From: Sphingobacterium yanglingense
GTDB lineage: Bacteria; Bacteroidota; Bacteroidia; Sphingobacteriales; Sphingobacteriaceae
DNA: 64,000 nucleotides
NCBI RefSeq assembly: GCF_004363245.1
Contig: NZ_SNYV01000013.1
Span: 396,939-460,938 of the forward strand
Reading direction: 5' to 3'
Within the stretch, counting starts at the first letter, position 1. The number at the start of each line of letters is the position of its first letter. The position numbers and the translations under genes are program-made. Positions 43,381-51,683 of this stretch are shown here, in pieces. The notes below the pieces were generated by a model. It was not told the origin of the DNA. It did no database searches and saw only the letters and a list, made by a program, of their open reading frames with translations.

Positions 43381-44418
43381 CTAGCTACCTGCCGATGGAT
43401 TAGTTAGCCCCTCGTCAGCATCTAATCCTTGTATATAGGCTTGTGCCGTGATACCCGTTTGCTTTTTGAAAAAATGGCAGAAAGCCCCTAGCGAATTGTA
43501 ACCACAGTCATAAGCTACCGCGCTGATGCTTGTCCCAAGCGCAAGCAACAGCTTCGATTTTTCCAATAAGAGATCATTCTTGTAACTGCTTAGCGACTGC
43601 TTGTACTGCGCAAGAAAGGCGCGCTTGATATACGACATGCTCAGTTGTAGATCTTCGCCAAGTTGGCTCAGTCTGAATTCCTGCCCCTCTTGCGCTACAT
43701 ATTGCTGGAGGAGTTTCTGCACTTTCTCTGCAACCAGTTTGCCTGCACTGCTCATCTCGTATTCTTCCAGCACTTTATCCCTGGAGATCAGCAGCAGCTC
43801 CGTCAGCCCGTCCAATACAAACCGCTCGGTATTGAGCTGCCCACTCTCCAGATGGGTCAGTAGATATTGGATCCGCGCTTTTGTCCGCGGCCCGACCCGA
43901 AAATCGATGCTGTACTGGGGTTCGGTCGCTTCCCTTCGGTAGGCCTCAATCAGTGCATGCAGAAATCGAAACGGCCGCTCGTTGCCCTGTCGGAACAGCT
44001 GCCCGTCAAAGTAAAATCCAAATAGCTGGGTGTAGCTCTCCGGTACCGACAGGTAATAACGTTCCTCGGGTAGATACAGATAGCGGGCACGCCCCGGTGC
44101 TATCGTGCAGATAGGATGTTGTAAGGCATCCAGTAGATAGATTTCCTCCTGTCCGTCCATGAGGTAGAGTACATGCAGGTCGGCCATATCGACCTGTATG
44201 GTAAATGAAACGGGTTCTTCTAGCCAGAGGTCATGACTATACAGATAGCCATAGTGGCCGTCAAACTCCTGCTCGATAGCTTCGGCTTCACCATTTACAA
44301 AATAGGAGCAGTCTGCATGCCGGATCGAAAGCCTGGGGCGTGGATGGTTTAGTGCCTTGGATGCTACCGCCGCACCAAAGTAATCCGATAATTCGTAATG
44401 TAATGTCTTTTTCATCAA
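43381..44418 (-). CDS. AraC-family transcriptional regulator
   Basis: 345 residues. The C-terminal ~100 residues hold two HTHs of the AraC type (RLSQLGEDLQLSMSYIKRAF and STSIS-AVAYDCGYNSLGAF motif region, followed by FCHFFKKQTGITAQAYI). The N-terminal ~220 residues are a beta-rich sensing domain not assigned to a family. It is divergent, across 300 bp, from the peptide/acyltransferase operon at 44721 and may control it, or the DUF6520-like gene downstream. Confidence 0.92.
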   Translation of the reverse strand: MMKKTLHYELSDYFGAAVASKALNHPRPRLSIRHADCSYFVNGEAEAIEQEFDGHYGYLYSHDLWLEEPVSFTIQVDMADLHVLYLMDGQEEIYLLDALQHPICTIAPGRARYLYLPEERYYLSVPESYTQLFGFYFDGQLFRQGNERPFRFLHALIEAYRREATEPQYSIDFRVGPRTKARIQYLLTHLESGQLNTERFVLDGLTELLLISRDKVLEEYEMSSAGKLVAEKVQKLLQQYVAQEGQEFRLSQLGEDLQLSMSYIKRAFLAQYKQSLSSYKNDLLLEKSKLLLALGTSISAVAYDCGYNSLGAFCHFFKKQTGITAQAYIQGLDADEGLTNPSAGS

Positions 44419-44720
44419 TTGGTTGGTTTACGAGTGGCATTAATAAATCGGCTAAAGAAAGGGTTTGTACCATACCTGTCAAGAGACAGGGGTGACATCA
44501 TAGAATCTGGTTTTGAGATTGCTTTCGTTAGCATCATTTAGCTAAGGATTTTAAGCGTAACAGGGGGTGACAATAATTTTCATCGCCACAATCAACGCGT
44601 TCATCCCTGGTCAGGGCCTATCTATCGTTTTTTTCTTATTTGTGAAGAGACCTGCTTACGTTTGGATATACATAGACAAGTAGGGCGCCCCCTTGTATGG
44701 TTTTACTAAACAACAATATT
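44419..44720. promoter_or_regulatory. Divergent promoter region between araC-type gene and peptide operon
   Basis: About 300 bp without a gene. On the plus strand TTTG (44639-44642) and TACGTTTG (44657-44664, TAnnTTTG) form a probable promoter, with a start near 44670 and a 50-nt leader to the peptide ATG. No direct repeats typical of AraC sites are obvious. Confidence 0.5.
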
Positions 44721-44891
44721 ATGAACACAACACTCAAAATTGCTGTGCAGACACAACCTGCAAAAAAAGTATTGGCATCGGCTTTACGACGCAAAGCGCA
44801 CCCGGTACCCGGTATTAATACACCTATTTTTCAGAATGGAAGGCGACCTAGTCCCTGTGATGTCATATTTCCTGGGTTGGATTTGCTATAA
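44721..44891 (+). CDS. 56-residue peptide, possible precursor of a modified peptide
   Basis: From ATG 44721 (MNTTLKIAVQTQPAKKV); the frame is open from 44697 but that start is weaker. The first half is basic and helical (PAKKVLASALRRKAH), the second half is rich in Pro, Gly and Asn with a single Cys (GINTPIFQNGRRPSPCDVIF) and ends in PGLDLL. No signal peptide. It has its own promoter, is followed by a hairpin, and then by an acyltransferase-like gene, a layout used by ribosomal peptide precursors with tailoring enzymes. That role is an inference; it could also be an unrelated short regulator. Confidence 0.55.
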   Translation: MNTTLKIAVQTQPAKKVLASALRRKAHPVPGINTPIFQNGRRPSPCDVIFPGLDLL

Positions 44892-44907
44892 CAGATAGAA
44901 GGCATTT

Positions 44908-44935
44908 GCCGTGGGGGCGTTCTTTACGCCCACGG
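44908..44935 (+). terminator. Hairpin between the peptide gene and the acyltransferase gene
   Basis: GCCGTGGG..CG and CGCCCACGGC pair over 10 bp with a two-base bulge. The T run after it is poor, so it may be a partial terminator that lowers downstream expression relative to the peptide. Confidence 0.5.
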
Positions 44936-44969
44936 CATTTGCTTAAACCTTACTTTTTTATTTAAAATT

Positions 44970-46025
44970 ATGGATCCACAACACCATTATTGGGCGGAGC
45001 TACAGCGCATCCAGACCAATTTAGAGTCCGACAATATAAAATGGGATATCGACACGATAAGCACCTTTACTTTCATGAGCGCCAATTTAAGCCATTTTCT
45101 ACCTATGTTGAAGTTGAATACACAGAAGAAAATTTTTAGTCGGGCACGCACGCAGCAATGGCTCAATGCAATGGACGTAACGCTGTTTGCAGGCACATAT
45201 CCTTGGCGTATTCAGGGATGGAACGATTTTAGAAAGCGACTCATAGTGCAGCCCGGTATCATTGCTTCCTTTCATTTTGGGGCTTATCAACTGATCTGCT
45301 ATCTAATGGTCAAAGCCAAAATCCCGTTTGCCCTGCTGGTCGCCGCAACGGTCAAGGACGATTGGACCACGCGTAACGCGGTACTTCTCGAAGCGCTCGA
45401 AGAGGCACGTGCCGAAGGTCGTTTTGTACTACTCGATGCCAATAGCCCCGCCGCTCTACGCCAGTTATATAGCTTGCCGAAGCAAGGATTTCAAATCCTC
45501 ATATTTGCCGATGGACTCGAGACTGTGGTCGGCAAGGATAGCCCATCCTTAGAAAGCATATCGTTTCTAGGTCAGAATATCGCAGTAGGTCGCGGAGTGG
45601 CCCAGCTCGCACATACCTTGCAGCTACCGATATATCCAATGATAGCGCATAGAAAGAACAAATCCGTGCAGTTAGAGACTTTGCCTACCATGTTTTCAAT
45701 AGCCAATACGGATCGGAGGATCTTTGCTACAGCAGTCCTCAATAAACTCTTTGGTTGGTTTGCAACTTTCGTCATCCGATCGCCCGAGCAATGGACACTA
45801 TGGAGCCATATTCATGTACTGCGAGGCGACGAGAAATTAGCATTGGGCGTATGGTATACACAGGAATCAGACTCTTTTAAAGATTCAGCGAAGTATGGTA
45901 TTTTTAAAATGGGGGATTACTGTTATGTGTTGCGAAAAAAGGACATGAAATGTTTTTCGATAAGCAAAGCGGAATTTGAAACTTTAGCGCAGCAATGGTA
46001 TACGGATCATACTGTAATTCGATAA
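44970..46025 (+). CDS. LpxL/HtrB-like (LPLAT-fold) acyltransferase
   Basis: 351 residues without a signal peptide. The order of motifs follows lysophospholipid acyltransferases of the LpxL/HtrB type: IIASFHFGAYQLICYLMVK in place of the H-x4-D/E block, then LIFADGLETVVGKD and FLGQNIAVGRGVAQLAHTL with PIYPMIAHRKN. The catalytic acid after the His is Gln here (H-F-G-A-Y-Q), so the dyad is altered; an Asp elsewhere might take over, or the enzyme transfers something else. A C-terminal ~85 residues (from about 265) is an extra domain. It probably acts on a lipid or on the peptide encoded just upstream. Confidence 0.75.
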   Translation: MDPQHHYWAELQRIQTNLESDNIKWDIDTISTFTFMSANLSHFLPMLKLNTQKKIFSRARTQQWLNAMDVTLFAGTYPWRIQGWNDFRKRLIVQPGIIASFHFGAYQLICYLMVKAKIPFALLVAATVKDDWTTRNAVLLEALEEARAEGRFVLLDANSPAALRQLYSLPKQGFQILIFADGLETVVGKDSPSLESISFLGQNIAVGRGVAQLAHTLQLPIYPMIAHRKNKSVQLETLPTMFSIANTDRRIFATAVLNKLFGWFATFVIRSPEQWTLWSHIHVLRGDEKLALGVWYTQESDSFKDSAKYGIFKMGDYCYVLRKKDMKCFSISKAEFETLAQQWYTDHTVIR

Positions 46026-46072
46026 ATGCAACTTAATTTGTATTTTGGGAAGATAAACTTAAGTTGCTACCT

Positions 46073-47113
46073 ATGCAAAGTAAAATCTTCTTGGAAGAAA
46101 ACGCCAAAATACAATTATGGGGTTGGCCGATATACTTTTTACTAGTACTCTTGATCAATCATCATGTAAGACCCGAGAAAACATTCATAGACCAATTAGT
46201 AGCCTGCGGCTTGTTTTTTCTGGCGTTCAACGGATGTATTTTAATTCTGTACTTGGTCATGATGAAAAAATGGATCTGGAAATCTGTGCTCTTGGTGATC
46301 CTACTTTACCTGTTGATGACCGAATCCATCCATTTCATGGGCGGGGTGTGGATCGATCTCAAAGAGGATATCCATTCGAATGAAACGGAAACTTATTATT
46401 GGAATATGTTGAACAAATATATTGGGGCGTGGACAATGGCTGCTGTGTTGGTATTTCACATCAAGGCCACGATTAATGCAAGGCTTAGAGAAGAGGAAGC
46501 CCGCTTGCGGCATGCCAAAGAAATAGAAGCCAAGGAAATGGAGTTTGCTTTTAGAACCTTACAGAACAATCCACATTTCTTGATGAATGTATTGACCAAC
46601 TTAAAGCAGCGGGCGGCGCAGGTTTTACCCGACGTCGCCGAACATATCGGACAGACAGCGACTTTAGTCACCTACCAGCTTTCAGCATCCAATGAGGGTA
46701 CAAAGCAGGTATTGCTCTATAAAGAAATAAATGCTTTGCAGCTTTATTTGGCCTTAGAACGCAGCCGGTTTACAGAATGCTTTGTAGATTTCGAGATTAC
46801 CGGCAAGGCCTCACACCACAAAATGGTACCGACGACCTTGATTACGTTAGTTGAGAATGCATTTAAGTATGGGCTGTATACCGATTCGTACAATCCCATT
46901 AAGATTAGACTAGACATAACGGAAGATCAGATTGTATTCCAATGTACCAATACCATAGATCAATCAAAGCAGGATAGACCATCAATGGGGTTGGGGCATA
47001 AGATAATGCGCACCCGCCTTGATTTTGTCTACGGGGAGAGATATAGCTTTGAGGCTTCAAAGACGGAACGGAACAAGTACCATGTTAAACTGATCATAGA
47101 GCAGAAACAATAA
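46073..47113 (+). CDS. LytS-type sensor histidine kinase
   Basis: 346 residues from ATG 46073 (a TTG upstream at 46064 is in frame). Four transmembrane helices in the first ~145 residues, then a short coiled coil, the His_kinase domain with the phospho-acceptor in LQNNPHFLMNVLTNLKQRA, and a HATPase part (TLITLVENAFKYGLY, SMGLGHKIMRTRLDFVYGER). It pairs with the LytTR regulator that follows 45 bp later. The small sensor part is membrane-embedded, as in kinases that sense peptides, lipids or membrane state. Confidence 0.93.
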   Translation: MQSKIFLEENAKIQLWGWPIYFLLVLLINHHVRPEKTFIDQLVACGLFFLAFNGCILILYLVMMKKWIWKSVLLVILLYLLMTESIHFMGGVWIDLKEDIHSNETETYYWNMLNKYIGAWTMAAVLVFHIKATINARLREEEARLRHAKEIEAKEMEFAFRTLQNNPHFLMNVLTNLKQRAAQVLPDVAEHIGQTATLVTYQLSASNEGTKQVLLYKEINALQLYLALERSRFTECFVDFEITGKASHHKMVPTTLITLVENAFKYGLYTDSYNPIKIRLDITEDQIVFQCTNTIDQSKQDRPSMGLGHKIMRTRLDFVYGERYSFEASKTERNKYHVKLIIEQKQ

Positions 47114-47158
47114 AGTTTAGATATTCCATATGACAGATAAAAAACAAATTATAGACAT

Positions 47159-47911
47159 ATGAAGCGATTAAAATGTTTGGTGGCAGATGATGAACAGATG
47201 GCGGTAGACGCCATGAAAGATTTAATTAATAGACGCCACGATCTGGTATGCACGGATACAACGACGGATGCCCGTCAGGTTGTCGACCTTGTCGAAAAGC
47301 ACCGCATTGAATTGGTCTTTTTAGACCTCCATATGCCGCATGTTCACGGCATTGATTTAATAGAACAGCTACGCGGACGCGCTGAAATTATCTGTTGCTC
47401 AGCAGACCAGCTCTATGGGGAGAAGCTCTTTATGTTAGGCGTGGCATTCTACCTCTTTAAACCCATACAAGAAGAGAAATTTGCAACTGCCATCGAAAGG
47501 GTATGGGAGATAAGAGCTACGAAAACAAAGGAAGATTATGCCAACAGGGTGGTTCCGCTGGATCTGCATCAAAATATAATGCTTAAAAAGACGGATGGCA
47601 AACATATAAGTATCGAACTGATAGATATGGAATGTATAGAGTCCAGTGGCGACAATTGTATAATAACCCATACCGATGGTAAGGACGAAGTTTGCTACGG
47701 GTTAGGATTGTTCGAAAAGCTACTTCCGGCCAAAAACTTTATTAGGGTGCACAAAGGGTTTATGGTAGCTTTTAAAAACATCCGCGATATTGATTATACG
47801 AATGGCATCATCAAGCTTCGTAATTCATCGGGAACAACAATACCCATAGGGCCCACATACAGGAAGAAGGTGAGAGAAGTATTTGTTGGAAAAGAATTAA
47901 AAAACATATGA
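47159..47911 (+). CDS. LytTR-type response regulator
   Basis: 250 residues: a receiver domain (1-120; acidic pocket DDE, phospho-acceptor Asp56 in FLDLHMP, Lys in FKPI) and a LytTR DNA-binding domain (about 140-245; IDMECIESSGDNCIITHTDG, FIRVHKGFMVAFKNIRDID). Partner of the kinase upstream. LytTR targets are usually paired 9-bp imperfect direct repeats; I could not identify one with confidence near 44660. Confidence 0.94.
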   Translation: MKRLKCLVADDEQMAVDAMKDLINRRHDLVCTDTTTDARQVVDLVEKHRIELVFLDLHMPHVHGIDLIEQLRGRAEIICCSADQLYGEKLFMLGVAFYLFKPIQEEKFATAIERVWEIRATKTKEDYANRVVPLDLHQNIMLKKTDGKHISIELIDMECIESSGDNCIITHTDGKDEVCYGLGLFEKLLPAKNFIRVHKGFMVAFKNIRDIDYTNGIIKLRNSSGTTIPIGPTYRKKVREVFVGKELKNI

Positions 47912-47912
47912 T

Positions 47913-48500
47913 ATGGAAAATGGTACCTTACAAAAATCCTATCAGGAGCTATGGAGCGCTTTCCTTCATTTGCAGGGGCATGATATTCCGCAAGAGGAAC
48001 AGAAGACCAGGTTAGCGCATTTTAATAAGGAGATCTTAGAATTTTCGGCGCAGTTTGAACAGTTTTTGCAGCAGTTATTTCAAGAGATCACCGTACGCGC
48101 TGGCATGCAGGAGGCTATAGATCTTTCATTACTTAAGTCTGAGGCCTATGAAGCTTTTTTTAAAGATCAGCTCCAGTTTTACAGGCAATGGCTCAATCAC
48201 TTTGATCAGCTTTTGACGCACGCCTCTGGTAAGTGTACCATGGGGCTCACAAGTCGTCAGGTGTTGCTATTTCTAAGGCTGGCGCGTGATATGGAGCTGC
48301 TGTCCGAAAAGCAGCTGAAACCCTATTTCTACTTTTTAAGGGCTAATTTCCGTACCACATATCAGGAGTCACTATCCTATGAAAGCATTCGTAAAAAATA
48401 CAGCCAACTGGATGAACGTACCCTAAAAGACGTCAAACATCTGCTGGAAAAAATGCTGATCAAGCTATCTGCATACAAGACGACAGCATTGAAAAAATAA
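47913..48500 (+). CDS. Helical protein of unknown function following the two-component pair
   Basis: 195 residues, almost entirely helical, with no signal or membrane segment. Rich in Gln, Leu and Phe (EFSAQFEQFLQQLFQEI, LKDVKHLLEKMLIKLSAYK). A middle section GLTSRQVLLFLRLARDMELL could be a helix-turn-helix. It begins 1 bp after the response regulator stop, so it is translated with it. I do not recognise the family; a role as a regulator or adaptor of the same pathway is inferred from coupling only. Confidence 0.75.
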   Translation: MENGTLQKSYQELWSAFLHLQGHDIPQEEQKTRLAHFNKEILEFSAQFEQFLQQLFQEITVRAGMQEAIDLSLLKSEAYEAFFKDQLQFYRQWLNHFDQLLTHASGKCTMGLTSRQVLLFLRLARDMELLSEKQLKPYFYFLRANFRTTYQESLSYESIRKKYSQLDERTLKDVKHLLEKMLIKLSAYKTTALKK

Positions 48501-48655
48501 TCGCACTAAATAAACCGTTAACCAATTTGATAAATCGCTTCGCGAATGGAGTTTGGAATGTATATTATTAGTTTTTACAATGATGGAATATAGCTTGCAG
48601 AAAGGGTGACAATATACATCAGCTGGTGGGATAGAAGCACATAATATCTTACCCT

Positions 48656-48946
48656 ATGGAACAATTATTACACGTACTGATTCAACAACAGAAAAAGCAC
48701 ATCAAACTAAACAAAAATCAAAACAAACTCATCACGATGTTAATCGCCGTATTGAAGCCTACGGACAAAGAAAGGTTAAAGAGCACCATAATGGACAATG
48801 CCGACCTAAAAGAAATCTTCAAAGTGGCCGACACCAAGTTCTACCGTATCAAAAAACTTTTTCGCACTTACGAACTGGACACCAAGGACTATTATCTTGC
48901 CGATGAAATTCTTGAAGTAATGAAAAAGAATGAGCGCGGTGGGTGA
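48656..48946 (+). CDS. Small HTH-like protein
   Basis: 96 residues. The N-terminal half is a basic helix (QQKKHIKLNKNQNKL), the C-terminal half ADLKEIFKVADTKFYRIKKL with DYYLADEILEVM resembles the winged or HTH end of small mobile-element regulators in Bacteroidota. No signal peptide. It is separated from the helical protein by 155 bp and followed by an A/C-rich noncoding tract. A DNA-binding role is inferred. Confidence 0.7.
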   Translation: MEQLLHVLIQQQKKHIKLNKNQNKLITMLIAVLKPTDKERLKSTIMDNADLKEIFKVADTKFYRIKKLFRTYELDTKDYYLADEILEVMKKNERGG

Positions 48947-49460
48947 CAAAGAAGACACCGGTACAACAAGATGCTAGAGATGGCGTACTTCGGTACGCCT
49001 TATTAGGGCTTGCCCCAAGCGCGACCCAATAAACTTCTAAGCAACACACAACGATCAGCCTAGCCCAACCCAAGCGCGACCCTAGGATAAGCCTAGCTTC
49101 ACACAAGAAGAACCCAAGGTAGATACAAGGACAGGCCTAGCTAGACCCAACGATTAGACTTCGACGAGACTATCTATATACGGCTTATACACAACAAACA
49201 GACAAGAAGCAAACAACAAAGCAACAAGACAGCTTTAGGGATTTTTTAGTTATATCCGGTCCAACGCACTATTTTTCATAATCGGATGCACTTCCTTTTT
49301 CTTCCTAATTCATCTTATTCCTTCCTAATCCTTCGCAAGGGTTTGGTAGCCATTGTTTTATAGGTTTTTGTTTAAACCTTTGTCATGTAATCGATGACGG
49401 AAGGCGCCCCGGAACAGCATTACACAAACAGATTTTTTAATAAAATTAAATTTAACAGAA
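48947..49460 (+). other. A/C-rich noncoding tract with UUCG hairpin and short repeats
   Basis: About 510 bp without a credible gene. It starts with a perfect 7-bp hairpin closed by a UUCG loop (48982-48999, GGCGTAC-TTCG-GTACGCC). From about 49010 to 49230 the plus strand is rich in A and C and poor in T, with GCCTAGC three times (49058, 49091, 49135) and a 13-bp CCAAGCGCGACCC twice (49015, 49070). This resembles neither coding sequence nor ordinary A/T-rich spacer here. Possibly a noncoding RNA or a protein-binding array. Confidence 0.4.
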
Positions 49461-50048
49461 ATGGCAAAGTCAAGAGACAACGTAGTGATGCAGGGAGCAT
49501 CAGGAAAAATCGGAAGAAACCTAGTGTTTCGTCAAAAAGGTGATCAGACGATCATCGCGAAGACACCGCGTAAAGTAACCGGCCGCATCGCGACCGAAAA
49601 GCAAAAAGCGGTGCAGATTAGATTTTACGATGCATCGCAATATGCAAAGCGTGCAATGCTCGATCCCTTATTAAAAGAGGCATATGCCGCGAAGGCAAAC
49701 ATCAATCAAAGTGCGTACAATGTCGCGTTTAAGGATCACTTTAACGATCCCGAAGTACGCAGATTGGACGATCGGGCCTACAAAGGAGAAATCGGAGATA
49801 TCATAAATATTAATATTAAAGATATCATGAAGGTAACAGAAGTCAGTGTGGAGATTCTGGATCAAAGTAACACACCCGTAGAATCAGGATTGGCAATACC
49901 TACCGATAGTTCCAATTCAGAGTGGACCTATACAGCCACAGCGGCAAATGTTGATTATGTAAATGCAAAGTTTAACATCACGATGCTCGATACACCAAAG
50001 AAAATTACGACGGTGCAAAAGGCATATGGTGAAGACATGAATCCGTAA
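49461..50048 (+). CDS. DUF6266-like protein
   Basis: 195 residues. The N-terminus MAKSRDNVVMQGASGKIGRN followed by basic residues and a TEKQKAVQIRF stretch matches the layout of DUF6266 proteins (short GxxGKxG start, then a beta-rich body). These are small Bacteroidota proteins of unknown function that often sit near phage-like or amidase genes. C-terminal half is beta-rich (VSVEILDQSNTPVESGLAIP). No signal peptide. Family assignment is tentative. Confidence 0.75.
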   Translation: MAKSRDNVVMQGASGKIGRNLVFRQKGDQTIIAKTPRKVTGRIATEKQKAVQIRFYDASQYAKRAMLDPLLKEAYAAKANINQSAYNVAFKDHFNDPEVRRLDDRAYKGEIGDIININIKDIMKVTEVSVEILDQSNTPVESGLAIPTDSSNSEWTYTATAANVDYVNAKFNITMLDTPKKITTVQKAYGEDMNP

Positions 50049-50064
50049 TTAAGCCGTAAAAACA

Positions 50065-50090
50065 GGGGCGGAGCTAGACTCCGTCCCTTT
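50065..50090 (+). terminator. Weak terminator after the DUF6266-like gene
   Basis: A 9-bp stem (50065-50073 with 50079-50087) with a CTAGA loop and one G-U pair in plus-strand RNA, followed by only three Ts. Read-through into the next genes is likely. Confidence 0.5.
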
Positions 50091-50147
50091 ATAACCTTAT
50101 AACAGTCATAACCTTCATAACCTTCTCAACCCTATAAACAAAATATC

Positions 50148-50534
50148 ATGCAAACAATAACAATCAATCCCTCATGGCTGGCCCAGGGCTGGTCAGAGGA
50201 ACTAACACTCAAGCAAAAGCTATTCTTTGGCTTACTGTTTATCATCATCGGTTGGATTATGCTGTCTACTGTACTGCAGCTTCTTGATCCAGCAGTTGGG
50301 GTACTGGACTTCGGGACACTTACCTTGCTGGTATTCGGGCTACTCGTCGGCTGGCTAGCAGTGTACATCAGCATTTGGCTGCAAGAACTCTTGTGGCATC
50401 CGTTTAAATACTTCAGACAACAATTCGATAATCATTTTAATCAATTAACATCATGGCAACGGTGTATTCTTTATTTCTCGGTCTTCTTTTTACTGTTATA
50501 TGCAGTTATAATGGGGATGGAAGTGGTGTTTTAA
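50148..50534 (+). CDS. Small three-helix membrane protein, holin-like
   Basis: 128 residues with three probable transmembrane helices: about 25-46, 57-82 and 106-128, and a charged short loop between the second and third. No known family. Size, helix count and its place before an exported amidase resemble phage holins. The following amidase frame begins inside this gene, in another frame, at 50453. Confidence 0.7.
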   Translation: MQTITINPSWLAQGWSEELTLKQKLFFGLLFIIIGWIMLSTVLQLLDPAVGVLDFGTLTLLVFGLLVGWLAVYISIWLQELLWHPFKYFRQQFDNHFNQLTSWQRCILYFSVFFLLLYAVIMGMEVVF

Positions 50535-51544
50535 TATCTAGTTTTAAAAGTTTATTTATTCCCATCAGTTCCCATCCGTCATCTCGATTGGAGCGTAGCG
50601 AAACAGAGAGATCTAAAGACTTTGCAGGTATCAATAATAATAGCTTTTTATTCTCGCTCAAGCCGCGAGGGGCTCATCTTTATTCCTTGATGAATAAAGA
50701 AGCAAACAAATCAAGACTTGGGCAATACGACGCTAAATATTTCTTGACAGGTCTAAACATCTCGGAGCCGTTACACTTCGCTCCACTTCATCGATATGTT
50801 TTTAACGACCATCAAAAAATATTTTTAACGCTGTATCGCCTTAGGTCGTTGGACGACGAAAAATCGAGAACTCAAACGGTCTCGCAACCTAGGCCAATTT
50901 ATTCCGGTATTGCTAGTAGAACCGCTTTTTTATATAATTCTAGTAGCCCCTCACAATTACTCCATTTATCGCCTGCAAAATTTTTGACAATTGCAGTGGG
51001 ATGCACCTCCTTTGTGTCAAAAGTTTTAAGCGATGAGTTTTTTGCCTCCTTTTTTGCGGAAAAAAAGGAGGAGCCCCGCCACGGCTCGAGTGGCATAAGA
51101 GCTAATCATTCTGGCAAAGAGGACAAAAGAAATTTAATAATACAAATAGCAAGCAAAGAACTTGGAACCCACGAAGCTACCAGTAACAACGACGGGCCAC
51201 GAATAGAACAATACCTCCGCTATACAAACCTTGGTAAAGGCTATGAATGGTGCGCTGCCTTCGTAAGCTGGGTTTACGGACAGGCTGGATTATTACAGCC
51301 CCGCAACCCATGGTCTCCCGCCTTATTTCCCAAAGCACGGCAGATTGACAAAGTCAAAGCAATGCCAGCAGATGTCTTCGGGATTTATGGTGTCAAAGCC
51401 AAACGGATTAATCACGTAGGTCTGGTCAAAAAAATGTCTAAGGACTACCTGGTCACCATCGAAGGAAATAGCAACGATAGGGTAGAGTGCAGGCGACGGC
51501 ATCTACGGACAATCTATGCAATAGCCAATTGGGTTAATGAGTGA
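50453..51544 (+). CDS. Exported amidase (TIGR02594/CHAP-like) with a repeat-derived linker
   Basis: 363 residues from ATG 50453. Residues 1-24 look like a signal or anchor segment (MATVYSLFLGLLFTVICSYN). The C-terminal ~140 residues (about 225-363) are an NlpC/P60-CHAP-type amidase of the TIGR02594 kind: ASKELGTHEATSNNDGPRIE, the catalytic Cys in GYEWCAAFVSWVYG, and His in RINHVGLVKKM. Residues about 40-215 coincide with intergenic-type repeats (50577-50614, 50653-50715, 50962-51090) yet stay open for some 175 codons. Either the start is correct and repeats were inserted in frame, or the true start is a lost one near 51100. Likely a peptidoglycan hydrolase. Confidence 0.6.
   Translation: MATVYSLFLGLLFTVICSYNGDGSGVLISSFKSLFIPISSHPSSRLERSETERSKDFAGINNNSFLFSLKPRGAHLYSLMNKEANKSRLGQYDAKYFLTGLNISEPLHFAPLHRYVFNDHQKIFLTLYRLRSLDDEKSRTQTVSQPRPIYSGIASRTAFLYNSSSPSQLLHLSPAKFLTIAVGCTSFVSKVLSDEFFASFFAEKKEEPRHGSSGIRANHSGKEDKRNLIIQIASKELGTHEATSNNDGPRIEQYLRYTNLGKGYEWCAAFVSWVYGQAGLLQPRNPWSPALFPKARQIDKVKAMPADVFGIYGVKAKRINHVGLVKKMSKDYLVTIEGNSNDRVECRRRHLRTIYAIANWVNE
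50577..50614 (+). repeat. Bacteroidota intergenic repeat (CGTCATCTCGATTGGAGCGT type)
   Basis: The block CGTCATCTCGATTGGAGCGT followed by AGCGAAACAGAGAGATCT is a known type of dispersed intergenic repeat in this phylum. It lies within the amidase frame, a place where such repeats are normally absent. Confidence 0.55.
50653..50715 (+). repeat. Covarying-hairpin repeat, copy a (plus)
   Basis: Box 1 (CTCAAGCCGCGAGGGGCTC) is followed by a hairpin CTTTATTC/GAATAAAG (50678-50685, 50692-50699) and an AAGCAAA start of box 2. The same box-hairpin-box order appears at 50962-51090 (minus) and 55457-55580, but with different, still self-complementary arms. Confidence 0.65.
50962..51090 (-). repeat. Covarying-hairpin repeat, copy b (minus)
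   Basis: Read on the minus strand: box 1 (CTCGAGCCGTGGCGGGGCTC), a perfect 11-bp hairpin (51045-51055 with 51061-51071), box 2 (GCAAAAAACTCATCGCTT), and a second inverted pair ending in GGCGAT near 50970. Copies a and b face each other, about 250 bp apart. Confidence 0.65.
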
Positions 51545-51616
51545 CAAGTGACTAGTAACTAGTAATGTGTGACCGGTAATCAGCGAACAACTTTGTCACT
51601 CCGTCACTGATCACTC

Positions 51617-51644
51617 CGTCACCCTGAGCGGAGTCGAAGGGTCT
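51617..51644 (+). repeat. Bacteroidota intergenic repeat (CGTCACCCTGAGCGGAGTCG type)
   Basis: The block CGTCACCCTGAGCGGAGTCG then AAGGGTCT is another dispersed intergenic repeat common in this phylum. The surrounding 51544-51680 is also rich in GTGAC/ACTAGTAAC motifs, with no gene. Confidence 0.55.
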
Positions 51645-51683
51645 ATGAACCATACAGGAATACATATTAAACATGCACTGGAT

